From contig DBIW01000036.1 in NCBI GenBank assembly GCA_002296965.1, positions 63,085 through 127,084 of the forward strand: a stretch of 64,000 nt of DNA. Direction: 5' to 3'. Below the pieces are notes generated by a model. That model was not told where the DNA came from. It did not search any database and worked only from the letters and a program-made list of their open reading frames with translations. Every line of letters starts with the position of its first letter. The first letter of the stretch is position 1. The translations under genes and the position numbers were made by a program. Source of the DNA: Treponema sp. UBA792. Its GTDB lineage: Bacteria > Spirochaetota > Spirochaetia > Treponematales > Treponemataceae. Below, piece by piece: positions 49,484 to 57,732 of the stretch.

Positions 49484-51550
49484 ATGAAAAAGAAGAATTC
49501 ACTTTATTTCAAGCTGTTCGTCATAGCAGCAATAACCGCCGCCGTCACAGCGGCCGGCGTCTCAGCCTCACTCAAGGGAATAATAAGCCGGGGAATGGCC
49601 CTGATAAAGGTCGAGGACATAAACCGCAGCGCCGCGCAGATGCGCGAGAAAATCAACGCGGAGCAGACGGATCTGAAATACAGGGTCTCCCTGATTCAGC
49701 ATGACATAAACTGGGACAACATAACTTCACCGTCAGCAATATCAGAAAGAATAAAGAACATACTCAGCGAATTCAGCCTTTATGCCGTCACCCTTGTTTC
49801 CAACGGCGGTGATGTGATCGCATATTCAGGACGCGGCGGTTCCGTCTCCGCGAATTCGGAGCGTGATATGTTCGCCTCGGCGGAATCCGGAAAAAACGAT
49901 GTGACCATAACAATCAAGAACAACAGAATTCTGCTTACGGCGGCCGGAAAGCTTCCTGTGGCCGGCGGTTCCGTCATAATCATCCAGAAAGACCTTACGT
50001 CGGACTCATGGCTCTCCGGCTATGCCGATATTGTCGGCTGCGACATGAGCCTCTTCGTCAATGACATACGCATGGTCACGACAATCAAGAATTCGGAGGG
50101 TAAGACAAGCGTCGGGACAAAGCTGACGGACCGCAATATCATAGACACTGTATATAAAAATGGCAGTGTCTATGAGGGACAGGCGCTGATAAACGGAACA
50201 AAATACGTGTCCGTATACAGTCCGCTTTCCAGCGTGGACGGAAACGCGATGCTCTTTCTTGGTATGAATATGGATTTGGTGAATGCGTCGATGACGCGCA
50301 TTTTCTCTCTGGCGCTTGTATGCTCGCTTTACACGATTTTCGAGATAGTCGTCATAATGATGATAGCCATCTCAAGGATAATGATGAAGCCTCTGAAAGG
50401 CGCGAACGCCGCGTTCGACAGTCTGAACGGAACCACGGGGCAGTCGGATCTGACGGTCCGTGTTGACGTGAGGAAAGAGGACGAGATAGGCCAGATGTGC
50501 TCCTCCGTGAACACGTTTGTGGAAACCCTGCAGGGACTGATGGCGGATGTCAATGCGGCCGGAGACTCGCTGGCGGAGATAGGCGAGAGCCTCGCGTCCA
50601 CATCGCAGCAGTCGGCCAGCGCCGTATCGCAGATTATGGCGAACATCAGCAGCGTCAAGAATCAGGTCACAAAACAGAACGAGGCGCTCACCGAGGTTCA
50701 GCGGATACTTGAAGTAAGCGCCGAGAGCGTCTCCTCGCTTGACAGCCTGATCGAGGGGCAGTCGTCGGCCATAGTCGAGTCCTCCGCCTCAATTGAGGAG
50801 ATGGTCGGAAATATAGCCTCCGTGTCGAATTCCGTCAGAAAGATGTCCGGTGAATTCAAGGAGCTGATGGACATAACAGGCTCCGCAAGCAGACGGCAGA
50901 ACGATGTGGCGGAGCAGATCAACAACATGGCGCGCCAGTCCCAGCATCTGTCCGACGCCAACAATGTCATTTCACAGATAGCGTCGCAGACCAATCTCCT
51001 TGCGATGAACGCCGCGATTGAGGCGGCCCATGCGGGCGAGGCCGGAAAGGGATTCTCCGTCGTCGCCGATGAGATAAGGAAGCTTGCCGAGGACTCCTCA
51101 AAGCAGTCCAAGTCCATAAAGAACGAGCTTGCAGGAATCAGCCGCGTAATCTCCGATGTCGTGGACGCGTCCGCGCTTTCGGTAAAGGAATTCGGTCTTA
51201 TCACCGCCAAGGTCGCATCTACGGACGGACTGGTTCAGGAGATTGACGGAGCCATGACGGAGCAGCATGAGGCCTCGCAGCAGGTTCTTGTCGCGCTGAA
51301 GGAGATAAATTCCGCCACGACCCAGGTCCAGACGACGGCAAAGGATATGGCCTCCGGAATAGACAAGGTCACCTCGTCCACTGACAATCTGGACATGATC
51401 GCGCGAACAGTCGAGGGAAGCATGGACGAGATGTCGGCCGGTGTCTCGGAGATAAATTCGTCCGCCCAGAATGTGTCCGACCTCGCGTCGGATTCCAGGG
51501 AGAACATCTCCACGCTGAAGAACGTGCTCGCAAAATTCAAGATAAAATAA
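49484..51550 (+). CDS. Methyl-accepting chemotaxis protein
   Basis: Chemoreceptor of 688 residues. Membrane helix 1 (about 10-32), a Cache-type periplasmic sensor (33-270), membrane helix 2 (272-300), HAMP (300-355) and a cytoplasmic signalling domain. The hairpin tip that contacts CheA/CheW is IASQTNLLAMNAAIEAAHAG (about residue 498 on). Methylation helices are Glu/Gln/Ser-rich. The ligand is unknown. I chose ATG 49484, with GAGGT upstream. Following the flagellar rod genes, it is probably part of the motility regulon. Confidence 0.94.
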   Translation: MKKKNSLYFKLFVIAAITAAVTAAGVSASLKGIISRGMALIKVEDINRSAAQMREKINAEQTDLKYRVSLIQHDINWDNITSPSAISERIKNILSEFSLYAVTLVSNGGDVIAYSGRGGSVSANSERDMFASAESGKNDVTITIKNNRILLTAAGKLPVAGGSVIIIQKDLTSDSWLSGYADIVGCDMSLFVNDIRMVTTIKNSEGKTSVGTKLTDRNIIDTVYKNGSVYEGQALINGTKYVSVYSPLSSVDGNAMLFLGMNMDLVNASMTRIFSLALVCSLYTIFEIVVIMMIAISRIMMKPLKGANAAFDSLNGTTGQSDLTVRVDVRKEDEIGQMCSSVNTFVETLQGLMADVNAAGDSLAEIGESLASTSQQSASAVSQIMANISSVKNQVTKQNEALTEVQRILEVSAESVSSLDSLIEGQSSAIVESSASIEEMVGNIASVSNSVRKMSGEFKELMDITGSASRRQNDVAEQINNMARQSQHLSDANNVISQIASQTNLLAMNAAIEAAHAGEAGKGFSVVADEIRKLAEDSSKQSKSIKNELAGISRVISDVVDASALSVKEFGLITAKVASTDGLVQEIDGAMTEQHEASQQVLVALKEINSATTQVQTTAKDMASGIDKVTSSTDNLDMIARTVEGSMDEMSAGVSEINSSAQNVSDLASDSRENISTLKNVLAKFKIK

Positions 51551-51582
51551 AATCCTTCCATTCGCGGGACTGGCGGCGGTGA

Positions 51583-51611
51583 TTGCAGAATCACGGTCTT
51601 TGCTGTATGCT
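51583..51611 (+). promoter_or_regulatory. Promoter of murC
   Basis: TTGCAG (51583-51588), 17 bp, TATGCT (51606-51611). The -10 ends 6 bases before the ATG; no ribosome site, so a leaderless mRNA is predicted. Confidence 0.6.
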
Positions 51612-51617
51612 CTGACC

Positions 51618-53114
51618 ATGACTGAAAAATCATTGCCGGAGTCCCTGTCCGGAATTCATATCCATTTTGTCGGCATAAAGGGAACAGGAATGGCCGCCCT
51701 TGTCGAGATCTTCTTCCGGAACGGCGCCGTTATTACAGGAAGCGATGTCGCCGAGCGTTTCTATACCGATGAGATTCTTGAGGGGCTGGGAATAAAGCCC
51801 CTTCCTTTTTCTTCCGGCAACATAACGCCGGATGTCCAGTATGTCGTCTATTCGTCAGCATATAAGCCGGGCGTGAATCCCGATCTGACCGCGGCGGAGC
51901 GTATGGGAATTCCGTGCCTTCTGTACACTGAGGCTCTCGGCGCATACAGCCGTCTGTCCTGTTCCTGCGGAATCTGCGGCGTGCACGGAAAGACGAGCAC
52001 CACGGGAATCGCGGGGTCCGTCCTTGAGAAGCTTGATCTTCCTGTTCAGGTTCTGGCCGGTTCCGTGATAAATTCTTTCGGCGGAAAATGCACATACACG
52101 TCCCCGTCGTTCTCCTCGTCCGGACGGAGATTTTTTGTGGCCGAGACGTGCGAGTACCAGAGGCACTTCATGTCATTCCATCCGCAAAAGATTGTCCTCA
52201 CAAGCGTCGAGAGCGACCATCAGGACTTCTATCCGACATATAATGACATACGCGGCGCATTCGTGGACTATATCTGTCTTCTTCCGGAGGGCGGCGAGCT
52301 TATATTCTGCGCGGATGATCCTGGCGCCGCCGAGACCGCAGGAATAGTCCGGAATCTCCGTCCCGACATAAGGATGGTTCCTTACGGAGAAAAGGCCGCC
52401 GGCGATTTCCATATTGAATTCGGCGCAGCCGGTGACGGACGGCAGGAATTCTCGCTCGGCCTTACAGGAAAACTGGAGCTGCGGGTTCCCGGCGACCATG
52501 AGATCCGTGATGCCGCCGCGGCCGTGGCGCTTGTATGCAGAATCATATCGGAGACCGGACGCAATCCTGCTGATTTTATACCGGCTGTCAGGGCCGGACT
52601 CTCATCCTTCTCAGGCGGAAAGCGGCGGAGCGAGGTTGTGTTCCGCGGAAGGACGGATGGCGGAAATTCCGTGATTGTTCTGGATGACTACGGTCACCAT
52701 CCGACCGCCATAAGGACAACCCTCTCAGGCTACAGGAAATTTTACCGCGGAAGAAAAATGATCGTGGACTTCATGTCACACACATATTCGAGGACGGAGG
52801 CGCTTCTGGATGAATTCGCGTCCTCCTTCTCTGATGCTGATGTCGTCGTCCTGCACAAAATATATGCCTCTGCGCGTGAGTTGCCCGGTGATTTCAGCGT
52901 GACCGGACGGACGCTGTTCGATTCCGTCAGGAAAAACCGCGGAAACGTGCATTACTTCGAGGAGCCGTGCGATGCTGAGGAATTCATTCTGTCCGAACTG
53001 AATGCGCCGCTTCCTCCTGAATATCCTGACGGCTGTCTTCTTGTGACGATGGGCGCCGGCGACAACTGGAAACTGGGGCGGCTGGTCTCATCTCATCTCG
53101 ATCCTGTCGAGTGA
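51618..53114 (+). CDS. murC: UDP-N-acetylmuramate-alanine ligase (MurC, or Mpl-like)
   Basis: Mur ligase of 498 residues that adds the first amino acid to UDP-MurNAc, or recycles peptide if it is Mpl. Domain 1 begins IHFVGIKGTGMAALVEIF; the ATP P-loop is GVHGKTST (121-128), where most MurC have GTHGKTTT; domain 3 has VLDDYGHHPTAI and FMSHTYSRTEAL. These favour MurC; Mpl cannot be excluded without a tree. I start at ATG 51618. Its last 27 bases overlap the convergent TPR gene on the other strand. Confidence 0.87.
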   Translation: MTEKSLPESLSGIHIHFVGIKGTGMAALVEIFFRNGAVITGSDVAERFYTDEILEGLGIKPLPFSSGNITPDVQYVVYSSAYKPGVNPDLTAAERMGIPCLLYTEALGAYSRLSCSCGICGVHGKTSTTGIAGSVLEKLDLPVQVLAGSVINSFGGKCTYTSPSFSSSGRRFFVAETCEYQRHFMSFHPQKIVLTSVESDHQDFYPTYNDIRGAFVDYICLLPEGGELIFCADDPGAAETAGIVRNLRPDIRMVPYGEKAAGDFHIEFGAAGDGRQEFSLGLTGKLELRVPGDHEIRDAAAAVALVCRIISETGRNPADFIPAVRAGLSSFSGGKRRSEVVFRGRTDGGNSVIVLDDYGHHPTAIRTTLSGYRKFYRGRKMIVDFMSHTYSRTEALLDEFASSFSDADVVVLHKIYASARELPGDFSVTGRTLFDSVRKNRGNVHYFEEPCDAEEFILSELNAPLPPEYPDGCLLVTMGAGDNWKLGRLVSSHLDPVE

Positions 53115-53981
53115 CGCGTCGAGCCATTTTTTTCCGGCGACGGGGTAGACTTCCGTGATTTTGAGGAATGTCCTGACCGCATCCGCATATCTTCCCGTGA
53201 AGTAATATGACTCGCCAAGATAGAACAGCGCGCGGTTCTGCACTTCCTCGGAGATTTTCGTTCCTGTAAGCTTCCTGAGCCCGGAGATCGCGCCGTCATA
53301 GTCCATTCCCGCGAATGTTCCGCGGAGTATGTTGAACAGCAGGAACGCGTCGCCGCCGTCAGGAGAGATCATGTCCTCCTCGAAAAAATAGGGCTGCATT
53401 TCCTGCGTCTTGCGTGGAATTCCGTGCGGCGCAAGTTCCATCGCGGCTCTGGCCGTGCTGTCGGAAATTCTGCTGTCCGTGCCGCTGTCAAGCTTTATTT
53501 TTGGAAGCGGCGTCTCCCTGAGCTCTCCGGCGGAATATATTTTTTCTTTTTCGGCCGCGGATTCCTCTCTTTGCGCCTGCGCGGAGCTGCGTGCCAGCCT
53601 CACCCCCCTCGCGGTTGAATTCATCGACATGAATATTGTCCTGTCTCCGGACGGTGTGCTTATCATGACCGCGTAGAAGTAGTCCCTGTAGTCGCTGACC
53701 GTGTCCGTCCAGCAGAACGTCTCGGCGGGAACCTCGGCTACTTTCTCCGAGGTCTCAAGAACGGCGGAATTCTTTATGGGAACGGTGTTCCTGTAGATGT
53801 ATATGCATTCCGCTGTGTCCGGCATGTCATCCGGCAGTGTCCATAGGACGTTGATTTTTCTTCCGGCTCCGGGCCTGGCCGTTATGTCCCTGACGAACGG
53901 CGCGGAACCGGCCGCGCTGAGGCTCTGAAAAAGCATGGAGGCGGCGGCGACAGCCAGGAATTTTCCGTTTCTGATAATCAT
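53088..53981 (-). CDS. Exported protein with fibronectin-like and TPR regions
   Basis: A 297-residue protein with a signal peptide (about residues 1-24). Residues 30-125 look like a beta-sandwich (NVLWTLPDDMPDTAECIYIYRN). A charged linker follows, then TPR-like repeats (GMDYDGAISGLRKLTGTKIS, YYFTGRYADAVRTFLKITEVYP). It is probably periplasmic. Function unknown. Its promoter overlaps that of prfB, and its 3' end overlaps murC. Confidence 0.78.
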   Translation of the reverse strand: MIIRNGKFLAVAAASMLFQSLSAAGSAPFVRDITARPGAGRKINVLWTLPDDMPDTAECIYIYRNTVPIKNSAVLETSEKVAEVPAETFCWTDTVSDYRDYFYAVMISTPSGDRTIFMSMNSTARGVRLARSSAQAQREESAAEKEKIYSAGELRETPLPKIKLDSGTDSRISDSTARAAMELAPHGIPRKTQEMQPYFFEEDMISPDGGDAFLLFNILRGTFAGMDYDGAISGLRKLTGTKISEEVQNRALFYLGESYYFTGRYADAVRTFLKITEVYPVAGKKWLDASLDRIEMR

Positions 53982-53987
53982 TCCTCA

Positions 53988-54016
53988 ATAATATAGCCTT
54001 CCGTTCAGTTTGACAA
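53988..54016 (-). promoter_or_regulatory. Promoter of the minus-strand TPR gene, sharing its -35 with prfB
   Basis: On the minus strand TTGTCA (54011-54016) and TATTAT (53988-53993) are 17 bp apart. The -10 ends 6 bases before the start codon. The -35 lies on the same bases as the prfB -35. Confidence 0.6.
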
Positions 54017-54038
54017 GAATCGGTGTTTGATTTATTCT
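54010..54038 (+). promoter_or_regulatory. Promoter of prfB
   Basis: Consensus TTGACA (54010-54015), 17 bp, TATTCT (54033-54038), 8 bases before the ATG. No ribosome site; leaderless mRNA predicted. Confidence 0.75.
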
Positions 54039-54046
54039 GTTGCATT

Positions 54047-55184
54047 ATGTTGGAAGAAATCAAAATACCGGTTGAAGAGCTGAAAGAAGAAATCATGAAT
54101 GTCTGGGGGCGTCTTTGACCCGGCCGCAATTGACAGATCGATAGCCGAGAAGGAGAGGCTGACCGAGGCTCCCGGATTCTGGGATGACCATGAGGCTGCT
54201 GAGAAGGTGATGTCGTCCATACGGAGACTAAAAGCCCGCGTGGAGCCGTGGCGTGATCTTATCGCCAGAATCGATGACATCGAGGCGATGTATGAGCTTG
54301 CCGAGGAGTCGGGAAACCAGGAGGATGAGGATGAGGTCCGCGGCATGTACGCAAAGGCAAGGGAGGATTTTGAGCGCCTTAATGTCCTGAACCTGCTGTC
54401 CGGAGAGGTTGACCAGAACGACGCGTTCCTTTCAATCCATTCCGGTGCCGGCGGCACGGAAGCCTGCGACTGGACCTATATGCTTAGCCGTATGTACATA
54501 AGATGGGCGGAGAGGCACGGGTTCAAGGTCGAGGTCGTGGATCAGCTTGAGGCCGAGGGCGGTCTCAAGTCGGTGACCCTGCAGATTTCCGGTGATTATG
54601 TGTACGGATATCTGAAGGGAGAGGCGGGAATCCACCGTCTTGTCAGGATAAGTCCTTTTGACGCCAATGCGAGGCGGCATACATCGTTCGCGTCCGTATA
54701 TGTGTTTCCTGTCCTTGACGACAATATTGATGTGGAGGTAAGGCCTGAGGATCTGCGTGTCGACACGTACCGCGCCGGCGGAAAGGGCGGCCAGCATGTC
54801 AACAAGACTGATTCTGCGGTCAGATTCACACATATTCCTACGGGAATTGTCGTCGCCTGCCAGAGCGAGCGCAGTCAGCTGATGAACAGACAGACCTGTA
54901 TGAGTATGCTCAAGGCCAAGCTTTACGAGTACTACCGCGAGCAGCGCGAGAAGGAGAATTCGAAGTTCGCCGCGGAGAAGAAGGACATTTCATTCGGAAG
55001 CCAGATACGTTCCTATGTGTTCTGTCCGTACACGATGGTCAAGGATCACAGGACAAAATATTCCGTGGGCAATATCCAGAATGTAATGGACGGAGAGCTT
55101 GATGACTTTATAAACGCATATCTTGTCGCGAAATGGAAGGGACTGCCGGTGGACAGTTCCTCCGATGATGAAGGGGAAGTGTAA
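54047..55184 (+). CDS. prfB: Peptide chain release factor 2, with programmed +1 frameshift
   Basis: Ends translation at UGA and UAA. The gene is in two frames: 23 codons from ATG 54047 to CTT, then an in-frame TGA (54116-54118), and the rest continues in the +1 frame from GAC 54117. Joined, it gives 378 residues, starting MLEEIKIPVEELKEEIM. The RF2 codon-recognition motif SPF is in VRISPFDANARR, and the catalytic GGQ in GGKGGQHVNKT. Autoregulation is expected: scarce RF2 promotes frameshifting. A simple open-frame call at 54099 would lose the N terminus. Confidence 0.95.
54104..54119 (+). promoter_or_regulatory. prfB programmed frameshift site
   Basis: TGGGGGCGTCTTTGAC: an internal Shine-Dalgarno-like GGGGG three bases before the slippery CTT-TGA-C, almost the same as the E. 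coli site (AGGGGGTATCTTTGAC). Confidence 0.95.
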
Positions 55185-56805
55185 GCTGAGACGTTCCTTC
55201 TTTTTTTCCGCGTTTCTGCTGTCCTTCTCCGTGTTTTCCGCGGCCGCCGCGGAACTGCCGGAATGGACTGTCGCCGCCGAGAAATTCACCTGGACCGGTG
55301 CCCGGAAGCCGGATCCGGTCAGGGAGGCGGTCGCATCTATGCTTCCGTCCGAGATTCTTGGACGGCTGGGGACAGCCTCGGTCCGTTCCGTCATGCTGGA
55401 CGAGGAGCTTGAGAGAAAGCTGTATGAGCTCAGAAACGAGCGTGTCTCGCTTTTACTTCAGTTCTCAAGTGCCGTCAGGAAAAGGGATGCGGCTGTTCTA
55501 GGCGACAGCTCTCCGGGAGTCCTCAGGACTGAAATTTCAGAGGCCGAGAAATCCGCCGCGGAGATACGCAAAAAGATAGATGCGAATATCGCGGCGCAGA
55601 AGCAGGCAGAGTCGGATGCCGCCAGAAAAGCTGCCTCCTCCGGACATGCGTCCTTTCTGCGCGGCTTTTTCCTGTCCGAGGATACAGCCGTTCAGACGGA
55701 GAGGATTGCCCTCTACAAAGGGGACGCATCCGTGCTTTACACGCCTCCTTCTGGTTCCGGACATCTTGACCGGGAATATGAGAAGGCCGCAGTCTCATCT
55801 GGAATCAGAGGTGTGATTGCCGGAAAAATCACATCCTACGGGGACTATGTTTCCGCCACGGCAGAACTGTATCTTTATCCGGGCGCGAGGCTGGCCGGCT
55901 CCGCGGTAGAAGTCGGCTCCTCAGGTGAATATGATTTTATAGCCTCCGGACTTGCGCGTCAGCTTGCCCCGATGCTTTCGAATTCGATTCCTTCCGTGAT
56001 GAGGATCTCCGTGTCGCCGGAGGAAATCAGGAGCCGGGTGTCGATGTATCTTGATGATGTCTTTTATGCCGCCGTTCCTGATGAGATTTCCGTCGCTTCC
56101 GGCGTGCATCAGATTCAGTTCCGGGCGGACGGATATGAGACTGCAGGAACGTCATTGTTTCTGGCCGGAAACGAGGCATATTCAGTTTCTGTCACCATGA
56201 GGGAGCTTTCTGACGGAATTCTCAGGCTTGGCGTCAGGGGAAATCCTGCCGGAACAGTTTATTCCGGAGTCGTTCCTGTCGGGATAATCGGGGAGAATTC
56301 CCCCCCGGCCGTAATCGCCGTTAACGGAAAGCCTGTTCTCGGTGAATTCATAGACAGTACCGGCGAGGGCGCATTCTACTATATTCCGCGGAAGCTTGCC
56401 GCCGGTGGAAATGTCCTTGAGGTGAACGCAAGGGCTTTTGACAGAAGCTCATATATAGAAAAGCGCCGCAGGTGGATGTATGCCGCATACAGTTCCCTTG
56501 TCACATCGCTTGTGCCGTCGTTCGCGGCCTACGGCCTGTACACGAATTTCGCGGCCCAGGCGAGCGTTACCGGAGACATGGCTCCGGCCGAGAGGCTGCG
56601 GTATGCGTCCGTCGCGGCGGCCGCCGTATCCGTAGGATGCGGGCTTTTTTTTGTCTATGAGCTGGTGCGGTATTTCGTCGCGGCGAATTCCGTGCTTCCC
56701 GCAACGGCCCGCCCGTCAGGAAGACCTGAGCTTTACGGTGATTTTCCTGCGGTGTCTCCGGATTCCTCCGCTGACGATGTTGCGGCTGCGGACTCCGGGA
56801 AATGA
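55168..56805 (+). CDS. Exported PEGA-like protein with C-terminal membrane helices
   Basis: A 545-residue protein. A signal peptide (SFFFSAFLLSFSVFSAAAA) is followed by a helical region with a coiled coil (residues 85-160), then a domain at about 290-360 with PEGA-like pattern: VSMYLDDVFYAAVPDEISVASG then a GYETAG turn. Two membrane helices are near 435-460 and 480-510. The C terminus is low complexity. The start is uncertain: ATG 55165, ATG 55168, or CTG 55186 with AAGGGGA upstream; it overlaps the end of prfB in each of the first two. Function unknown; probably envelope-associated. Confidence 0.75.
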   Translation: MKGKCKLRRSFFFSAFLLSFSVFSAAAAELPEWTVAAEKFTWTGARKPDPVREAVASMLPSEILGRLGTASVRSVMLDEELERKLYELRNERVSLLLQFSSAVRKRDAAVLGDSSPGVLRTEISEAEKSAAEIRKKIDANIAAQKQAESDAARKAASSGHASFLRGFFLSEDTAVQTERIALYKGDASVLYTPPSGSGHLDREYEKAAVSSGIRGVIAGKITSYGDYVSATAELYLYPGARLAGSAVEVGSSGEYDFIASGLARQLAPMLSNSIPSVMRISVSPEEIRSRVSMYLDDVFYAAVPDEISVASGVHQIQFRADGYETAGTSLFLAGNEAYSVSVTMRELSDGILRLGVRGNPAGTVYSGVVPVGIIGENSPPAVIAVNGKPVLGEFIDSTGEGAFYYIPRKLAAGGNVLEVNARAFDRSSYIEKRRRWMYAAYSSLVTSLVPSFAAYGLYTNFAAQASVTGDMAPAERLRYASVAAAAVSVGCGLFFVYELVRYFVAANSVLPATARPSGRPELYGDFPAVSPDSSADDVAAADSGK

Positions 56806-56856
56806 GCCGGCGGAGGTTCCTGCCTGCGGACACGAATTACTTTGTTTGGAGATAAG

Positions 56857-57732
56857 ATGAAAAAATCGTTTGGCGAGATGCTGAGATCCCTTTTCTCAGG
56901 AAAAAAAAGCGGGGACGGGGATTTCTTTGACGGACTTACGGATATTCTTGTCGAGGGCGACATAGGCGCCGCCTGCGCATACAGGATTGTGGATGAGCTT
57001 GAGGATACCTGTTCAAGGAACAGGATAAGGGATGAGAAGGAGATAACGTCCGTCCTCCGGACAATCCTCCTGAAAAGCCTGCGCTCCGTTGAGCTTGAGC
57101 CTGAGGCGGACCGCCGCAATATATGGATGGTTCTCGGTGTGAATGGTGTCGGAAAGACCACTACGGCCGCAAAGCTGGCGGCATGGTACAAGAAGCGCGG
57201 AGTCGGGAATATCGTTCTTGCTTCGGCGGACACGTTCCGTGCGGCGGCGATAGAGCAGCTCGCGCTGCACGGAGAACGGACAGGTGTCCGCGTGGTCAGC
57301 CATCAGCACGGCTCTGATCCCTCGGCGGTCGTGTTTGATGCGGCTGAAGCTGTCGCCGCAAGGGGACCTGGACTTGTCATCGCGGACACGGCCGGAAGGC
57401 TTCACAACAAGGAGAATCTTGTCCGCGAGCTGCAGAAAATTGACAGGATCTGCCGCTCGAAAGCCGATGACGGATGCTACCGCAAGATAATCGTGATAGA
57501 TGCGACAACCGGACAGAACGCCGTGAGGCAGGTCGAGGTGTTCAATGATTCTGTCGGTGTTGATGCTGTCATCCTTACGAAATATGATTCAACCGCAAGA
57601 GGCGGAGCCGCCGTAACAATCGGACGCGAATTCGGTATTCCTGTCGCTTTTGTCTGTACCGGCGAAAAATACGGTGACATGGAGCTTTTTTCTCCGGAGA
57701 AATATGTGGACGATTTTCTCGGAAACGCCTGA
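56857..57732 (+). CDS. ftsY: Signal recognition particle receptor FtsY
   Basis: GTPase that docks SRP-ribosome complexes to the translocon. The NG domain is complete: the G1 P-loop is GVNGVGKTTTAAKLA, followed by SADTFRAAAIEQL (the DTFRAAA signature), IADTAGRLHNKENL (G3) and TKYDSTARGG (G4), ending VAFVCTGEKYGDMELFSPEKYVDDFL. The acidic A domain of E. coli FtsY is missing, giving 291 residues, as in many bacteria. I chose ATG 56857 (GGAGATAAG); an upstream TTG adds five residues. The stop overlaps the next start (TGATG). Confidence 0.95.
   Translation: MKKSFGEMLRSLFSGKKSGDGDFFDGLTDILVEGDIGAACAYRIVDELEDTCSRNRIRDEKEITSVLRTILLKSLRSVELEPEADRRNIWMVLGVNGVGKTTTAAKLAAWYKKRGVGNIVLASADTFRAAAIEQLALHGERTGVRVVSHQHGSDPSAVVFDAAEAVAARGPGLVIADTAGRLHNKENLVRELQKIDRICRSKADDGCYRKIIVIDATTGQNAVRQVEVFNDSVGVDAVILTKYDSTARGGAAVTIGREFGIPVAFVCTGEKYGDMELFSPEKYVDDFLGNA

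Noticed and set aside
54099..55184. prfB taken as starting at ATG 54099
   Set aside because: This would drop the conserved N terminus. The CTT-TGA-C frameshift site and the promoter before 54047 show the true start.
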